Positions 15,454 through 23,159 of a DNA stretch of 29,789 bases are shown in pieces. This DNA is from Acidobacteriaceae bacterium. Its GTDB lineage: Bacteria; Acidobacteriota; Terriglobia; Terriglobales; Acidobacteriaceae. Position 1 is the first letter of the stretch. Each line of letters begins with the position of its first letter. The stretch is from assembly GCA_003133425.1 (NCBI GenBank), contig PKXI01000194.1, forward strand, positions 1 to 29,789, read 5' to 3'. The translations under genes and the position numbers were made by a program. The notes beneath the pieces are model-generated. The model searched no databases and was not told the DNA's origin. It saw nothing but the letters and a program-made list of their open reading frames with translations.

Positions 15454-17178
15454 ATGACTAGAGGTCTGCGCAAAGGACTAACCAACTACGGCGACGCTGC
15501 TTTCTCGTTGTTCCACCGCAAGGTCTTTATCAAGGCGATGGGTTATTCCGACGATGCGCTTGACCGCCCGATCATTGGCGTAACCAATACCTACAGTGAC
15601 TACAATCCTTGCCATGGCAATGTGCCGGACCTCATCGAGAGCGTGAAGCGCGGCGTACTCCTCGCTGGCGGCCTGCCGATGGTGTTCCCCACAATTTCAA
15701 TTCACGAGAGCTTCGCTTATCCCACTTCGATGTTCCTGCGCAACCTGATGGCAATGGACACCGAGGAGATGATTCGCGCGCAGGCGATGGACGCAGTGGT
15801 GGTAATCGGCGGTTGCGACAAGACACTGCCGGCTCAGGTAATGGCCGCAGCCAGCACGGACCTGCCAACTGTGGTGTTGCCCACTGGCCCAATGGTCGTG
15901 GGCCATCACAGGGGTCAGGTGCTCGGCGCTTGTACGGATTGCCGCCGGCTGTGGGCTCAGTATCGCGCGGGCAAAATCGAAGACAGTGAGATGGAACTGA
16001 TTGGCGGCCGCCTCGCGCCTTCCGTCGGCACATGCGGAGTGATGGGAACAGCAAGCACCATGGCCTGCATCGTTGAGGCGCTGGGTCTGTCGCTGCCGAT
16101 GAGCGCCACAGCGCCCGCGCCCCACGCAGAGCGCCGACGCATTGCCGAGGAGAGTGGCAGGCGAGCGGCCGAAATGGCAACGAGTGGAACGCCCATTCCG
16201 AGCGAATTGATCACCGAAGCTTCTGTGCGCAATGCGATGGTCGTGCTGCAGGCAATCGGCGGATCGACCAATGGGTTGATTCACTTGATTGCGATGGCCG
16301 GCCGCGCAGGCGTGGCCGTTGATCTTGACGCCTTCGATCGGCTGGGCCGAGAAGTTCCGGTCCTGGTCAATTTGATGCCTTCAGGCGCGCATTACATGGA
16401 GCATTTTCACTACGCCGGTGGCTTGCCCGCGCTCATGCGCGAGCTAAAGCAATTCCTCGATCTCAGCGCACCCACTGTCTCTGGCGGCACCATCGGCGAT
16501 GTGATTGCCAAGGCCGAGGAGGCACCGGGGCATGATGTGATTTGCAGCCTCGCCGCGCCTCTCAAGAAGGAAGGCGCGATGGCCGTGCTGCACGGAAACC
16601 TGGCGCCGCGGAGCGCCGTAATCAAGCACTCGGCAGCTTCGCCGCAACTGATGTGCCATACCGGGCGTGCAGTGGTATTTGATTCCGTTGAAGACATGAT
16701 CGCGCGCATCGACCTGCCGGATCTCGATGTGAATGCCGATGATGTTTTGGTTTTGCGCAACGCCGGGCCGAAGGGTGCTCCGGGAATGCCGGAGGCAGGC
16801 TATCTGCCAATCCCGATGAAGCTTGCACGCGAGGGCGTGAAAGATATGGTGCGTATCTCCGATGCGCGCATGAGCGGCACAGCCTTCGGAACCATCGTAT
16901 TGCACATTACACCGGAAGCGGCTGTCGGCGGCCCGCTCGCGATTGTTCAAACCGGCGACCGGATCATGCTCGATGTGGCCGCACGCCGAATTGAGCTGTT
17001 GATTGACGATGCGGAGTTACAGAGCCGCCTTGCTGCCTGGAAGCAGTTGCCGCCGCAGCGGCAGATGCCCACACGTGGTTATGCGAAGCTGTTTGACGAT
17101 TGCGTGTTGCAGGCGGATCAGGGTTGCGATTTCGACTTCCTCTTGCGCAATGGCGCGAACGGCCAAGAGCCTCGCTAG
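15454..17178 (+). CDS. IlvD/Edd-family sugar-acid dehydratase
   Basis: The 574-residue Fe-S dehydratase of the IlvD/Edd family removes water from a dihydroxy or sugar acid to give a 2-keto-3-deoxy acid. Cluster ligands are C53 in 'NPCHGN', C121 in 'GGCDKT' (with K123 next to it) and C194 in 'GTCGVMGTAS'. The family signature 'SGAHYMEHF' and a C-terminal swivelling domain with 'RISDARMSGTAFG' are present. Its company (SDR, RraA-like, sugar oxidoreductase) favours a sugar-acid dehydratase, such as an arabinonate- or xylonate-type enzyme, over the branched-chain amino-acid enzyme. GAGAGGG precedes the ATG by about ten bases. Its TAG overlaps the convergent Gfo/Idh stop in a shared CTAG. Confidence 0.88.
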   Translation: MTRGLRKGLTNYGDAAFSLFHRKVFIKAMGYSDDALDRPIIGVTNTYSDYNPCHGNVPDLIESVKRGVLLAGGLPMVFPTISIHESFAYPTSMFLRNLMAMDTEEMIRAQAMDAVVVIGGCDKTLPAQVMAAASTDLPTVVLPTGPMVVGHHRGQVLGACTDCRRLWAQYRAGKIEDSEMELIGGRLAPSVGTCGVMGTASTMACIVEALGLSLPMSATAPAPHAERRRIAEESGRRAAEMATSGTPIPSELITEASVRNAMVVLQAIGGSTNGLIHLIAMAGRAGVAVDLDAFDRLGREVPVLVNLMPSGAHYMEHFHYAGGLPALMRELKQFLDLSAPTVSGGTIGDVIAKAEEAPGHDVICSLAAPLKKEGAMAVLHGNLAPRSAVIKHSAASPQLMCHTGRAVVFDSVEDMIARIDLPDLDVNADDVLVLRNAGPKGAPGMPEAGYLPIPMKLAREGVKDMVRISDARMSGTAFGTIVLHITPEAAVGGPLAIVQTGDRIMLDVAARRIELLIDDAELQSRLAAWKQLPPQRQMPTRGYAKLFDDCVLQADQGCDFDFLLRNGANGQEPR

Positions 17179-18524
17179 ATCCCGCGTAGCTCCTCTTGAA
17201 GAATCGCCCACTGCGCCCTCGCCAGCGGCGCCGCCAGTAACGCGTTGGCGTAGTTATTCCCCTCGAATATCTCCTTCTCCGCATTCCAGTGCAGCTTGTC
17301 TCCAACCTGGCAGGCGATGTGGCCAATCTGTGCGATGGAAATGGAGCGATGTCCGACTTCGATTGGCTCGAGCGGTTGGCGGCCTTCCCGTATCGCGGCA
17401 ATAAGATCGTTCTTATCCCAGAGCGTTTTTGAGAAATCCAATTCTCCAACTTCCGGCTCGCGAGTTAGTAACTCCGGCTTGCTGCTGGTCATGGTTCCGG
17501 GATAGCCGTCTATCTTTATCCACGCATCGCTCCCGGTGTAAGTAATACTCGGAGTGCTTGTGGGTGTCTGCTCGCAGGTCATGACGACACCGTTCGCGTA
17601 CTTATAACTGACTTTGAAGTTAATCATGGTATTCCAGAGACTAACCGGAAATTCGCCCTTACCTTCTACTTCAACCGGCCCCGAGTGCTCTGAATTGTTG
17701 GCCCATTGAGCAACGTCAAAGTAATGTGCGCCCCAGTTGGCAATCATGCCCTGCGCATAGGTACTAATACGCATCCAGTTCGGCCGCAAGTTATGCTGCT
17801 TAACATCGTGCACGCGCTTCTCGGTGTAGGGAACCGAGGCAGTGGGCCCGAGCCACATGTCATAGTTCAACTCCGGCGGAACCGGCATATCGGGTTGCAC
17901 ACCTACGACCGGCGGGTCCGACGGAAACACGATCTCGATTCGTTCAAGCTTTCCAAGGTGCCCATTTCGGATTAACTCGACGGCATGGTTCTGAACCCGA
18001 ATGGAGCGGAATTCGCTGTCGTTTCGCGCCGTGACGCCGTACCGCTTCACCGCGTCTGATAGCATCCTGCCTTGCTGCACGCTCAGACTAATGGGCTTTT
18101 CCATCGCGAAATGTTTCCTGGCTTTCGCCGCCATGATCCCGATCGGGACATGCCAATGATCGGGCGTGGAGACCATCAGCGCATCGATATTCTTGTCGGC
18201 GATCACTTCTCGAAAGTCCGCTTTTGTACTACAGCCGCTGTAACCCGCGAGTCCGTCGCGCTTTGCGTAGAATTCGTTCACAAACTTTTGCGCTTCTCCC
18301 ATTCGCCAGCTATCGACGTCGCAAACAGTAACTACCTGCACGCCGGGCACAGCCAACATCTGGGGAAGATTCGCTCCGAAGGCTTGGCGCCCCGTGCCGA
18401 TAAAGCCAACATTGATGCGATTACTCGGTGCGTTGGCGCCGAGCACGCTGGCGCGGACGAACGAGGGCGCAGCAAGGCTGGTAAGTGCGCATGCCGACTT
18501 GGTAAGAAAGCTTCTGCGGTTCAT
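17175..18524 (-). CDS. Gfo/Idh/MocA-family oxidoreductase with twin-arginine-like leader
   Basis: The 449-residue NAD(P)-dependent sugar oxidoreductase has a Rossmann motif 'GFIGTGRQAFG' (40-50), 'TPDHWH' (120-125) and the catalytic 'EKPIS' (142-146). The large C-terminal beta-sheet domain is present. The N-terminus 'NRRSFLTKSACALTSLA' looks like a Tat signal, as in many exported Gfo/Idh proteins of soil bacteria, where the cofactor is tightly bound before export. AGGAAT lies about seven bases before the ATG (18522-18524). It converges with the dehydratase and diverges from the epimerase gene, so the pair may share the 336-bp regulatory region at 18525-18860. Substrate unknown. Confidence 0.9.
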   Translation of the reverse strand: MNRRSFLTKSACALTSLAAPSFVRASVLGANAPSNRINVGFIGTGRQAFGANLPQMLAVPGVQVVTVCDVDSWRMGEAQKFVNEFYAKRDGLAGYSGCSTKADFREVIADKNIDALMVSTPDHWHVPIGIMAAKARKHFAMEKPISLSVQQGRMLSDAVKRYGVTARNDSEFRSIRVQNHAVELIRNGHLGKLERIEIVFPSDPPVVGVQPDMPVPPELNYDMWLGPTASVPYTEKRVHDVKQHNLRPNWMRISTYAQGMIANWGAHYFDVAQWANNSEHSGPVEVEGKGEFPVSLWNTMINFKVSYKYANGVVMTCEQTPTSTPSITYTGSDAWIKIDGYPGTMTSSKPELLTREPEVGELDFSKTLWDKNDLIAAIREGRQPLEPIEVGHRSISIAQIGHIACQVGDKLHWNAEKEIFEGNNYANALLAAPLARAQWAILQEELRGI

Positions 18525-18860
18525 GGATATTCCTGCTCCCCGGATGGATTGCCCATTGCACCTCCGCGATCAATCGCCGTGAGCCCAAACAGGGTCGCAA
18601 TCCCACTACCACAACCACAGAGCGGAGAACAATGGTGCTTTGAATCCACGCGAAATCATATACCTTCGCCCTTGCCACTGAGAAAGGCACGCTTGATCCC
18701 AACGGCCCTCACTTGGCCGAGCGCTCACGCACCAATTCCCAACCGGCTCGTTTTGCCGCGCCCTTACTCAAACATCGGGCGTGGAGTAGACTGGTTGCGC
18801 TAGTTTTACCCCGCCTTTCATGCGGGCAAACCGATATCCCACAATTACGAAGGAGCCACG
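18525..18860. other. Divergent intergenic region, no gene seen
   Basis: This 336-bp region separates the divergent Gfo/Idh and epimerase genes and must hold both promoters. No strong sigma-70 pair, palindrome or small coding gene was identified by eye. AAGGAGCC (18850-18857) serves the epimerase start. Confidence 0.4.
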
Positions 18861-19799
18861 ATGGAACACACGATAGGACGCCGTCAGTTCTTGAAGACCG
18901 CTGGAGTTGGCGCGCTGGCAGGCGCAGGACTGGGCATGGGTGTGCCGCTCGGTCATGCGGCATCCGCCGACGTGAACACAGAAACGTCCAAAACACCACG
19001 GCTTCTGGTGGGCTGCTGCGCCTATTCTTACCGCGAGGCACTCACTCACGGAAAGATGACGCTCGAAGACTTTATTCTGAAGGCCGTGGAGCTGAAGCTC
19101 GACGCCGTGGATATGACCGTGTATTACCTCAAGTCCACCGACCCCGGATATCTCGAGAGCCTTCGTTTCCTGGCGTATAAGAACGCAGTAACATTCTCGG
19201 GCGCGGCCTGCGGCTCAAGCATGGTGCAGGCAGACGCGGCCAAGCGCGAAGAAGTTCTGAAGCAGATCAAGAACTGGATCGATGTTACTGACCGCTTAGG
19301 AGCCTCGCATTTGAGAGTCTTTGCCGGCAAGCTTCCGGACGGCGTCGCCATGCAGCAAGCGACTGACTGGGTAGTCGAAGGGATGAAGGCGGCGTGTGAT
19401 TACGCAGCGCCGAAGGGCATCATGCTGGGACTGGAGGACCACTCAGGCGTATCGCAAAGCGCCGATGTCTGCCTGGAGATTATGCACCGTGTGAATTCAC
19501 CCTATGCCGGCATCAATCTCGATATAACTCACTTCATCCCCTCGGCGACCCAGGATCAATACGCGCAGATTGCCGCCTGCGTTCCCTACGCCACCGTCTC
19601 GCATATCCGGGAATCGTTTGACGATAACACTCCCATCGACATGGACCGGGTTTGGAAAATGTACGCACAAGCCGGACACAAGGGATATATGGCTTTGGAG
19701 TACGAAGGTGACACGCGTGGAGGCGAGACGGCCGAGGTCGGTATTCCAAAAATACTGGCACATATTCGCGAGCTTTGCACCAAGTACTCAAGCGTTTGA
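18861..19799 (+). CDS. Exported sugar-phosphate isomerase/epimerase-like TIM-barrel protein
   Basis: The 312-residue protein of the xylose-isomerase-like / AP-endonuclease-2 TIM-barrel superfamily opens with a twin-arginine leader, 'GRRQFLKTAGVGALAGAG', cleaved probably near 'GHAAS'. Barrel segments with candidate metal and acid residues include 'LDAVDMTVYY', 'LGLEDHSG' (E and D), 'GINLDITHF' (D), 'VSHIRESFDD' (H) and 'MALEYEGD' (E), matching the metal-site pattern of sugar epimerases. AGGAG stands five bases before the ATG. It is divergent from the Gfo/Idh gene, which also bears a Tat-like leader, so both may act on the same sugar outside the cytoplasm. Confidence 0.82.
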   Translation: MEHTIGRRQFLKTAGVGALAGAGLGMGVPLGHAASADVNTETSKTPRLLVGCCAYSYREALTHGKMTLEDFILKAVELKLDAVDMTVYYLKSTDPGYLESLRFLAYKNAVTFSGAACGSSMVQADAAKREEVLKQIKNWIDVTDRLGASHLRVFAGKLPDGVAMQQATDWVVEGMKAACDYAAPKGIMLGLEDHSGVSQSADVCLEIMHRVNSPYAGINLDITHFIPSATQDQYAQIAACVPYATVSHIRESFDDNTPIDMDRVWKMYAQAGHKGYMALEYEGDTRGGETAEVGIPKILAHIRELCTKYSSV

Positions 19800-19880
19800 A
19801 TGAAATAGTTCGAACAGACTTTGTCTCGATTGTTGGCATTCAGGGCTGGTGAGTCAGGCGAACGCTGGGTTTGCATTCGG

Positions 19881-19909
19881 TTGACTTACCTTGCCGTAGA
19901 TCCAATAAT
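19881..19909 (+). promoter_or_regulatory. Sigma-70 promoter of the XdhC-like gene; probably leaderless transcript
   Basis: TTGACT (19881-19886), a 17-bp spacer and AATAAT (19904-19909) each match consensus at five of six positions. Transcription should start around 19916, and the ATG is at 19918. No ribosome binding site is visible before that ATG. Together this predicts a leaderless or nearly leaderless mRNA. Confidence 0.6.
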
Positions 19910-19917
19910 TGATATAG

Positions 19918-20808
19918 ATGGATATCTACGAAGAGATCGTGAAGTTACAGCGTGCGGGCCACAAGGGAGCAGTGGCCACGATCGTCAACGTGCGCGGCTC
20001 GATTCCATCTTTCAAGAGCGCCAAGATGCTGGTGCGCGACGATGGCACAATCGCCGGCACAATCGGCGGAGGCTGTGTTGAAGCCGAGGTTTGGCAGGCC
20101 GCGCGCGAAGTAATGGCCAGCGAAAAGCCGCGTACGCTCACATTCGATCTGAACCAGGACCCAAAGTACGACACCGGCCTGGTTTGCGGAGGCACATTGG
20201 ATATCTTTATTGAGCCGGTCCTGCCGCCACCAGTGCTTTATATCTTCGGCGCGGGTCATGTAGGATACGAACTCTACAAGGCAGCAGGGCGCGCTGGGTT
20301 TGACGTGATCGTGACGGACGATCGCGATGCCTATGCGAACCGCGAGCGATTTCCTGAAGCCAGAGAAGTGATTGCCGAGGACTTCGACAAGGCTTTGTCC
20401 GCCATATCTCCCAATGAGTCCTCTTACATCGTGATTGTTACGCGCGGACACCGTGATGACATGCGCGTTCTGCGATGGGCGGTGCAAACGCAAGCGAAGT
20501 ATATCGGGATGGTCGGCTCCAGGAGAAAGGCCATCACTGTATTTCGCGAGCTGACCAAAGAGGGATTGAAGCCCGAGTTGTTTGAACGCGTGCATTCTCC
20601 GGTGGGCCTGGATATAGGCGCAATTTCTCCTGAAGAAATCGCGGTCGCAATCCTGGCAGAGCTGATTGGCGTCCGCCGCAAAGTGGAGCGCCCGCTTCCG
20701 CACATGAGCTGGTTCCACAAGTACAAGGCGGGCGGGATGGATGCCATCGGCGACGATACTGCAATCGAAGCCAGGGACTCCTGCAGCGGCGCTGAAAAGC
20801 TAAGCTAA
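19918..20808 (+). CDS. XdhC/PaoD-like molybdenum cofactor insertion factor
   Basis: The 296-residue XdhC/CoxI-family protein binds, modifies (sulfurates) and delivers the molybdenum cofactor to xanthine dehydrogenase-type enzymes. The N-terminal XdhC/CoxI domain has 'GSIPSFKSAKMLV' and 'GTIGGGCVEAEVW' (48-59). A C-terminal Rossmann domain begins with 'YIFGAGHVGYEL' (109-119), followed by 'VTRGHRDD' and 'GMVGSRRK'. It faces the molybdenum hydroxylase operon and lies 30 bp before the MobA-like gene, so it is most likely dedicated to the enzyme encoded at 23147-27350. The ATG has no Shine-Dalgarno, but a strong promoter ends nine bases upstream. Confidence 0.9.
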   Translation: MDIYEEIVKLQRAGHKGAVATIVNVRGSIPSFKSAKMLVRDDGTIAGTIGGGCVEAEVWQAAREVMASEKPRTLTFDLNQDPKYDTGLVCGGTLDIFIEPVLPPPVLYIFGAGHVGYELYKAAGRAGFDVIVTDDRDAYANRERFPEAREVIAEDFDKALSAISPNESSYIVIVTRGHRDDMRVLRWAVQTQAKYIGMVGSRRKAITVFRELTKEGLKPELFERVHSPVGLDIGAISPEEIAVAILAELIGVRRKVERPLPHMSWFHKYKAGGMDAIGDDTAIEARDSCSGAEKLS

Positions 20809-20838
20809 GTTCCTCCTCCATTCTGCTATTGTTTCCCC

Positions 20839-21489
20839 ATGGACAGGCTCTACAGAATGTGTGGCGTAATTCTCTCGGCGGGCGCATCCACCCGCATGGG
20901 CAGAGACAAAGCGCTGCTTCCGTGGCCGCCTGCCGCATCCGGCTCAGATTGCTCTAACGGCGAGACGCTACTCTCCGCGGCGATCCTTGCGCTGAAGCCG
21001 TTTACTGAAGCCATCGTCGTCGTGGCCGGAAGAAACGCGGACAAGATCGCTTCTGTGGTTGCCGCGAACGGCGCATTGATGGTGCGAAACACCGACCCAG
21101 ACCGTGGACAATTCAGTTCGCTGCAGGTGGGCTTGCACGAAGTGCTGGCGCACGGCTGCGATGCCGCGATGATCACGCTGGTGGATTGTCCGCCTTTGAG
21201 CGTGGCGAGCATGGAGAAGCTAAGCGCGTCGTTCGATCGGGCGCTGGCACTTGGGAAATGGGGCGTGGCCCCGGAGAGTAACGGCAGACGTGGGCATCCG
21301 CTACTGGCGAGCCGCGCATTGATCGATGCGTTTCTGGGGGCCCCCGTCACCAGCAATGCAAGAGAGATCAAGCGCGCGCATGCGCAACTGATCGAGTCCG
21401 TGCCTGTCCCCGATTCCTTTGTGTGCGTGGATGTGAATACGCCGGAAGAGTATGCTGCGCTTTCAGCTGCCGGCTCGAAGCCATACTAA
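20839..21489 (+). CDS. MobA-like (MocA-type) molybdenum cofactor nucleotidyltransferase
   Basis: The 216-residue protein has the NTP-transferase signature 'GVILSAGASTRMGRDKALLPW' split over residues 9-29 and later 'TLVDCPPLS' and 'GRRGHPLL'. It belongs to the MobA-like branch that includes MocA, which makes molybdopterin cytosine dinucleotide, the cofactor form used by PaoABC-type enzymes. Pairing with XdhC and the Mo hydroxylase supports MCD synthesis. No Shine-Dalgarno is visible, and an extended -10-like TGC-TATTGT (20824-20832) lies just upstream, so it may have its own near-leaderless transcript; ATG 20857 is an alternative start. Its stop overlaps the convergent IscU-like stop. Confidence 0.85.
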   Translation: MDRLYRMCGVILSAGASTRMGRDKALLPWPPAASGSDCSNGETLLSAAILALKPFTEAIVVVAGRNADKIASVVAANGALMVRNTDPDRGQFSSLQVGLHEVLAHGCDAAMITLVDCPPLSVASMEKLSASFDRALALGKWGVAPESNGRRGHPLLASRALIDAFLGAPVTSNAREIKRAHAQLIESVPVPDSFVCVDVNTPEEYAALSAAGSKPY

Positions 21490-21851
21490 ATTTTGGTTGT
21501 AAGTTGGCTAAGTGCGGCTGCGAGGGCGTCCATTGCCAAGTGGCTTGCGTGTGCGGAGGCGGGTGGCAAACCGCCTACGGCCCGGACCAGCGATTCTCTT
21601 TCCAGTTCCGTTGCCTGCTCGATCGTTTTGCCCTGAACGAGCTCAGTGAGCGCGGAGCCGCAGGCCATGGAGCAAACACACCCTTTGGCGAGGAAACGGA
21701 TTTCTTGGATGCGATCGCCGGAGAGTTTGAGCGTCAGCTTCAGAACATCGCCACAAGCAGGGTTTTCAATCTGCACGGTTGCGTCCGGATTGGTAACGGC
21801 TCCGGCATTGCGCGGATGCTCGAAGTGATCGAGAACCTGGGGCGAGTACAT
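21486..21851 (-). CDS. IscU/NifU-like Fe-S scaffold lacking the third cysteine
   Basis: The 121-residue protein aligns with IscU/NifU-N scaffolds: 'MYSPQVLDHFEHPRN' at the N-terminus, 'NPACGD' (C33), then 'AKGCVCSMACGSALTE' (C58, C60, C64). At the place of the third cluster ligand, where IscU has 'HCSxLA', it reads H101-A-S-H-L-A, so the Cys is Ala102. Extra cysteines C60 and C64 may compensate. ATG at 21849-21851 is preferred over GTG at 21858-21860 because it gives the canonical start and an AGG run lies about eight bases upstream. It is last in the molybdenum-hydroxylase operon and probably supplies clusters to its Fe-S subunits. Confidence 0.82.
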   Translation of the reverse strand: MYSPQVLDHFEHPRNAGAVTNPDATVQIENPACGDVLKLTLKLSGDRIQEIRFLAKGCVCSMACGSALTELVQGKTIEQATELERESLVRAVGGLPPASAHASHLAMDALAAALSQLTTKI

Positions 21852-21886
21852 CCGGCACACCTATGAGATGACTGCGAAAGACCCAA

Positions 21887-22321
21887 TCAATTGGAGGCCA
21901 TCGCCTTTGGCTGCGATTGCTGCAGCTCAAGAATCTCCGTAATCAGAAACAAATCCGTGAGCAGAGCGCGAAGGTGCAAGGATGCGTTCAGATTGTCGAT
22001 TAACTGGGAGCTGATGGCGGGCTGGGCCAAAACCAGTTCGATGGCTACCAGCGAGCTCTGCGCATCCCGCGCAAGCACAGCGAAAAACGCCTGATATTTG
22101 TCTGCCGGCGTGAGTTGCTCCTGCTTTACTGCCGCCGAGCAGCTCGCATCAATACCGCGCAACGCTTCGACAGCGCGAGCCAGGTGTTCGCGGACCTGCT
22201 TGCCCGACGGGGCACCCTCATCGCTGGGAAGTCCCTGCGCAGCATAGGAAAGCGTGAACTCATAGCACGCCTCAATTGTGTTGCAACGTTCCTGAATGTC
22301 AGTCTGCATCGCTTGGTGCAT
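21887..22321 (-). CDS. Helical protein of unknown function in the Mo-hydroxylase operon
   Basis: I do not recognise this 144-residue protein. It is predicted to be almost all alpha-helical, soluble, without signal peptide or membrane segment, with two cysteines near the front (C13, C19) and one later. The C-terminal half ('SSLVAIELVLAQPAISSQLIDN' split across helices, then 'LRALLTDLFLITEILELQQ') is amphipathic and could form a helical bundle. Its start lies inside the 3' end of the cytochrome b gene (23-bp overlap) and it precedes the IscU-like gene, so it should be co-translated with the complex. A chaperone or assembly-factor role is inference only. ATG 22309 is an alternative start. Confidence 0.65.
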   Translation of the reverse strand: MHQAMQTDIQERCNTIEACYEFTLSYAAQGLPSDEGAPSGKQVREHLARAVEALRGIDASCSAAVKQEQLTPADKYQAFFAVLARDAQSSLVAIELVLAQPAISSQLIDNLNASLHLRALLTDLFLITEILELQQSQPKAMASN

Positions 22322-23159
22322 ACCCTTTCTGAGGTGGCGATGACTCTTCGACTGCCCATCGCTTTGGATCGTGCTCTTCGAGATAAAAATCGCGGCTCAT
22401 GTAACCGAAGATCATCGACTTGGTAATCGGAAGCTTCTCCGGCCGAATTCCAAAATAGACATGAACCATAATCAAAGCGATCAGACCGACACCTGCCAGC
22501 CCGTGCAGCACGTACATCATGCCCCAGGTCATGTCGCCGAAAAGATACGGATTGCGCGTAAAGATGCCGGCGGTGTTGACGCGCTTCATCATGAACACGC
22601 CAGTCACAATCACAGCCAATCCGGACAGCAAAATCACGGCGTGATAGAACTTGTTCTCCAACGGATATTTTGCAAACCGATCGGGCGGCGGCGCTTCCTT
22701 GCCTATCGACCGCAGCAACCTTCTCTTCGCATCACGCAGATCAATCTTGTCAGGCCAGATGGACCAGAAGTCCAAGAAGAAAGAGGCGTGAATGATGTGG
22801 AAGATGATGGACGCGGTGAGCACCAGCCCAGCGATCCAGTGGTACGTCACCCAATCGAACTTGACGCCAACCTTGGGAAGGAACGCTGTAATCAGCAGCG
22901 CGAACATCGAGATGGCCATGAGCCAGTGAAAGGCGCGCGCGACCAGGGAGTGTCTGGGGACTCGTTCGGGAACAGCGGCCAAGACTGCGGGCGAATCGTT
23001 TTTCGTAAACTTCTTGGGTGCGGCAAAGATGCCCACGTAGAGTGCGTGGACAATCATGAAGAGCAATCCCCCAATCACCGCAACCCATATCAGGTACCAC
23101 GCTATATGGATAGGAACCGTTCTTCCCCACGGACTGATTGCCCAGGTTATGAAGTCCAT
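22299..23159 (-). CDS. Membrane cytochrome b (formate dehydrogenase gamma-like)
   Basis: The 286-residue integral membrane protein has five likely helices at about 17-45, 76-95, 103-127, 170-192 and 212-237. Histidines placed for heme b ligation include H78, H107, H121 or H124, H173, H219 and H233. The layout resembles gamma subunits of formate dehydrogenase and other di-heme b-type quinone reductases. AGGAGG sits five bases before the ATG, inside the end of the FAD-subunit gene (13-bp overlap), so translation is coupled. In this operon it should anchor the molybdenum hydroxylase and pass electrons to quinone; no cytochrome is part of the classical PaoABC enzyme. The C-terminal tail is soluble and charged. 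Confidence 0.85.
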   Translation of the reverse strand: MDFITWAISPWGRTVPIHIAWYLIWVAVIGGLLFMIVHALYVGIFAAPKKFTKNDSPAVLAAVPERVPRHSLVARAFHWLMAISMFALLITAFLPKVGVKFDWVTYHWIAGLVLTASIIFHIIHASFFLDFWSIWPDKIDLRDAKRRLLRSIGKEAPPPDRFAKYPLENKFYHAVILLSGLAVIVTGVFMMKRVNTAGIFTRNPYLFGDMTWGMMYVLHGLAGVGLIALIMVHVYFGIRPEKLPITKSMIFGYMSRDFYLEEHDPKRWAVEESSPPQKGYAPSDAD

